A stretch of 64,000 nucleotides of DNA from Nothopassalora personata (lineage: Eukaryota > Ascomycota > Dothideomycetes > Mycosphaerellales > Mycosphaerellaceae), in contig CM066298.1 of NCBI GenBank assembly GCA_033816765.1, positions 2,453,801 to 2,517,800 of the forward strand. The letters are read 5' to 3'. The notes under the pieces are model-generated. The model saw only the letters and a list, made by a program, of their open reading frames with translations, was not told where the DNA came from and did no database searches. Both the position numbers and the translations under genes were made by a program. Each line of letters starts with the position of its first letter. Position 1 is the first letter of the stretch. Shown here piece after piece: positions 62,090 through 64,000 of the stretch.

Positions 62090-63823
62090 ATGACGGTTAC
62101 ACAGTCAGCGGATAGCGAGCCGATCAAGCACACCGAATATCTTTACGCCAAGTTGTCCGACCCTCGTGTGCAGGTCCGCCTGCTGCAATTACTTCACGAG
62201 ACAGACGATGAGGCATTCTCTTGCACCGCCCAGATTTATGATCTTAACCACTTGCCCAAATACCATGCGATTTCCTATACTTGGGGAAGCAAGGCTGAGC
62301 CCGTCACTATCATGGTTGATGGGGTGTCGTTCCTCGTAAACCAGAACTGTCGAGAAGCACTATTGCAGGCGAAACACCATGGAGCTCAATACGCTTGGAT
62401 CGACTCTGTATGCATCGACCAAAGTGACCTCGAGGAGAAGAGTATCCAGGTATCGATCATGTATGAAATATACCGCCACGCTTCAAAGGTGCTCCTGTGC
62501 ACGGGACCCACCTTTGCAGGAATCGAACTTCTCGAGCAGGCCACTGGAGAGATCCTCCACTTCCAGATCTTGTCTGCGGGCCGTGAACATCCAGCTTTCA
62601 GCAAATGGGCTAAACACAAGGACGAGGTTTATATGCTTGTGGTGGGGTATGCCTTCAACATCCTCAGTCGGCGCCCTTACTTCTCTCGTTTATGGGTAGC
62701 ACAAGAAATCCTCGCGGCTCGAGAAGACCCAGTGGTAGCTTGTGGTAGGGCATTTATGGCATGGGGCTTACTATACCGACTTGGAAACACACTCCGTAGA
62801 GAGTTCGCATGGAAGTACTCCACAGGGCTCCATGTGGAGGAATTCATACCCTCGCTGTATGACCTGGGCCACACACCAGGGCAGCAAAAGAGCTTCCTTG
62901 GTCACCTCGAATGGACCTCTAAGCTACTATGCCAAGACCCTCGTGACCGAATATATGGGACTTTGAGTTTGTTTGACTGGGCTGCAGCTGGATTGGTGGC
63001 ACCGGAGCCAGACTACAATATCAGCGCAGTGGATCTGGCCTTGGGACTGGCTGAAAAGCTTCCGCCTTCGTGCTATTCACAGGTCGAAAACTTGGTGAGA
63101 GCACTTGAGATCAAGCAAAGTGACCTAAAACCGTACCTATCTCAGGCTTTGACAGAGGGATGTCCCAGGTCACACATTCAAGTCATACCGCGGGAAATTT
63201 ACGTTCACACCATCTGTGTACTGAGCCACAACAGCCTCGGCCATCTCATATGTAAATTCGCAGCCAATGAATCTTGGAGACAGGCCGACGGCAGAGCAAC
63301 AAGCATATCCGTCGCCAGACAAAAGGGCGGTATCTCCGAAACCCCAGACAGGAGCCTAGCGGTCGATCTATACACCCAGCATGGCAGCCTGGTTGGCTTT
63401 GTATGCACTGCCGCCACTGCTGGCGACATCGTCGTGATTGCTGCATGTGGTGAGGTCGTACTCCGACGGTGCGCGACGACGCATGAGTACCATGTCATAG
63501 GAAGAGCAGAAATCTTGGCGGATCTCTTCACGGTCCATGACTTTTCCGGCAAAATCCGCATGATCGATCCTAATGCCGTCGTGCTCGAGATGTTCGCGAC
63601 ACACGTGGCGATGCTATCTTTCTTCGCCGACCGTAGTGACTTATCCTGTTACGAACATCTCGCTTTACAGGTGCCAGGGGTGGGGACTATTGTGCGTGAT
63701 ACCACAGTCGGGGGGAGGCGACATCTGACAGACTGGGTGGAAAGTTTGTCGCATGAGCCAAAGGCAAGGAGTGGAGGAGGGGAAGTCAGTACAGAGCTTC
63801 CAAGCCATGTTGAGCAGGAATAA
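62090..63823 (+). CDS. HET-domain protein (heterokaryon-incompatibility type)
   Basis: 577 residues from the preferred Met (MTVTQSADSEPIKHTEYLY); 611 if the ATG at 61,988 is used. The N-terminal third carries the HET domain: KYHAISYTWGS, VNQNCREALLQ, AWIDSVCIDQSDLEEKSIQV, YRHASKVLLCTGP, and later LWVAQEILAARE and DPRDRIYG. HET proteins trigger cell death on fusion of incompatible hyphae and are NLR/TIR-related; most copies in a genome have no known partner and may act in other allorecognition or immunity-like responses. The C-terminal 250 residues (AGDIVVIAACGEVVLRR and so on) resemble the common ankyrin-free HET architecture. No second domain is recognised and there is no sign of RIP. Confidence 0.83.
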   Translation: MTVTQSADSEPIKHTEYLYAKLSDPRVQVRLLQLLHETDDEAFSCTAQIYDLNHLPKYHAISYTWGSKAEPVTIMVDGVSFLVNQNCREALLQAKHHGAQYAWIDSVCIDQSDLEEKSIQVSIMYEIYRHASKVLLCTGPTFAGIELLEQATGEILHFQILSAGREHPAFSKWAKHKDEVYMLVVGYAFNILSRRPYFSRLWVAQEILAAREDPVVACGRAFMAWGLLYRLGNTLRREFAWKYSTGLHVEEFIPSLYDLGHTPGQQKSFLGHLEWTSKLLCQDPRDRIYGTLSLFDWAAAGLVAPEPDYNISAVDLALGLAEKLPPSCYSQVENLVRALEIKQSDLKPYLSQALTEGCPRSHIQVIPREIYVHTICVLSHNSLGHLICKFAANESWRQADGRATSISVARQKGGISETPDRSLAVDLYTQHGSLVGFVCTAATAGDIVVIAACGEVVLRRCATTHEYHVIGRAEILADLFTVHDFSGKIRMIDPNAVVLEMFATHVAMLSFFADRSDLSCYEHLALQVPGVGTIVRDTTVGGRRHLTDWVESLSHEPKARSGGGEVSTELPSHVEQE

Positions 63824-63914
63824 GAAGAAAGTCTGGAGATGACAGCATGAACGAGGATAATCACACGATCCACTTCCACTAACCCATCATCCCACCTTCG
63901 CATCCCCAACCCTC

Positions 63915-64000
63915 CTAAACCTCAAAGATCAACCTCTTCCCCCTCGGCTCCGCAATAAACCCCCTCCCCTGCTCAATCCCCCAATCATGATTCATCCACC
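63915..64000 (-). CDS. 3' end of a minus-strand gene leaving the window
   Basis: The minus strand ends in an open frame WMNHDWGIEQGRGF, then PRGKRLIFEV and stop at 63,915. Only about 27 codons are visible; no family can be assigned. It could also be chance. Confidence 0.35.
   Translation of the reverse strand, partial: WMNHDWGIEQGRGFIAEPRGKRLIFEV

Overview
The window is a eukaryotic (filamentous ascomycete) scaffold segment, most likely Pezizomycotina and probably Dothideomycetes. Evidence: short introns of about 50-115 bp with GT-AG borders, a HET-domain gene, WSC/PAN secreted proteins, an F-box-like gene of the usual Dothideomycete kind, fungal housekeeping genes (YAE1, RRP40, SSZ1), and repeats saturated with the C-to-T changes of repeat-induced point mutation (RIP: CpA to TpA on both strands). 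The class-level placement is an inference from gene style, not from a search.

The left three quarters (1-46,600) is a transposon graveyard with a few fresh insertions and one host gene. 1-2,239 is the RIP-destroyed 3' end of a large Ty3/gypsy element (family A: ORF2 relic plus 3' LTR). 2,240-5,880 is a RIPed chromovirus (family C). A tRNA-like relic lies at 5,927-6,000. At 6,886 a non-RIPed gag-only LTR element is inserted, and inside its left LTR sits a young copia element (7,152-12,225) with identical LTRs, a perfect target duplication and no integrase. 14,342-16,340 is a RIPed Fot1/pogo relic. 16,364-24,613 is an 8.25-kb terminal-inverted-repeat element with repeated hairpins and the relic of an rve-type transposase. 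YAE1 (24,920-25,492) is alone in an island of less than 1 kb. 25,569-36,578 holds a Tc1/mariner scrap, two RIPed family-A copies and a RIPed gypsy (family B). 36,579-46,240 is a non-RIPed, minus-strand copy of family A, with an open gag-pol and a separate open 967-codon ORF2. It ends at a 100-base assembly gap (46,241-46,340). The far side of the gap is the 3' end of an unrelated plus-strand copia.

The right quarter (47,750-64,000) is ordinary gene-dense DNA. It holds a secreted metzincin-like protease, a five-exon PAN/WSC secreted protein, an F-box-like basic protein, RRP40 and SSZ1 in divergent arrangement, a possible small coiled-coil gene, a three-exon unknown, an RRT8/EI24-like membrane protein with one intron, a HET-domain protein, and the 3' end of a minus-strand gene leaving the window. 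Exon models were read by eye. For the five-exon and three-exon genes the summed exon lengths are divisible by three.

The most interesting items are: the conserved 967-codon third ORF of family A, with a 26-bp palindrome found in its LTR, its pol gene and the spacer before ORF2; the large hairpin-studded inverted-repeat element; the recently moved copia that lacks integrase; and the gag-only element with an antisense Cys6/coiled-coil ORF.
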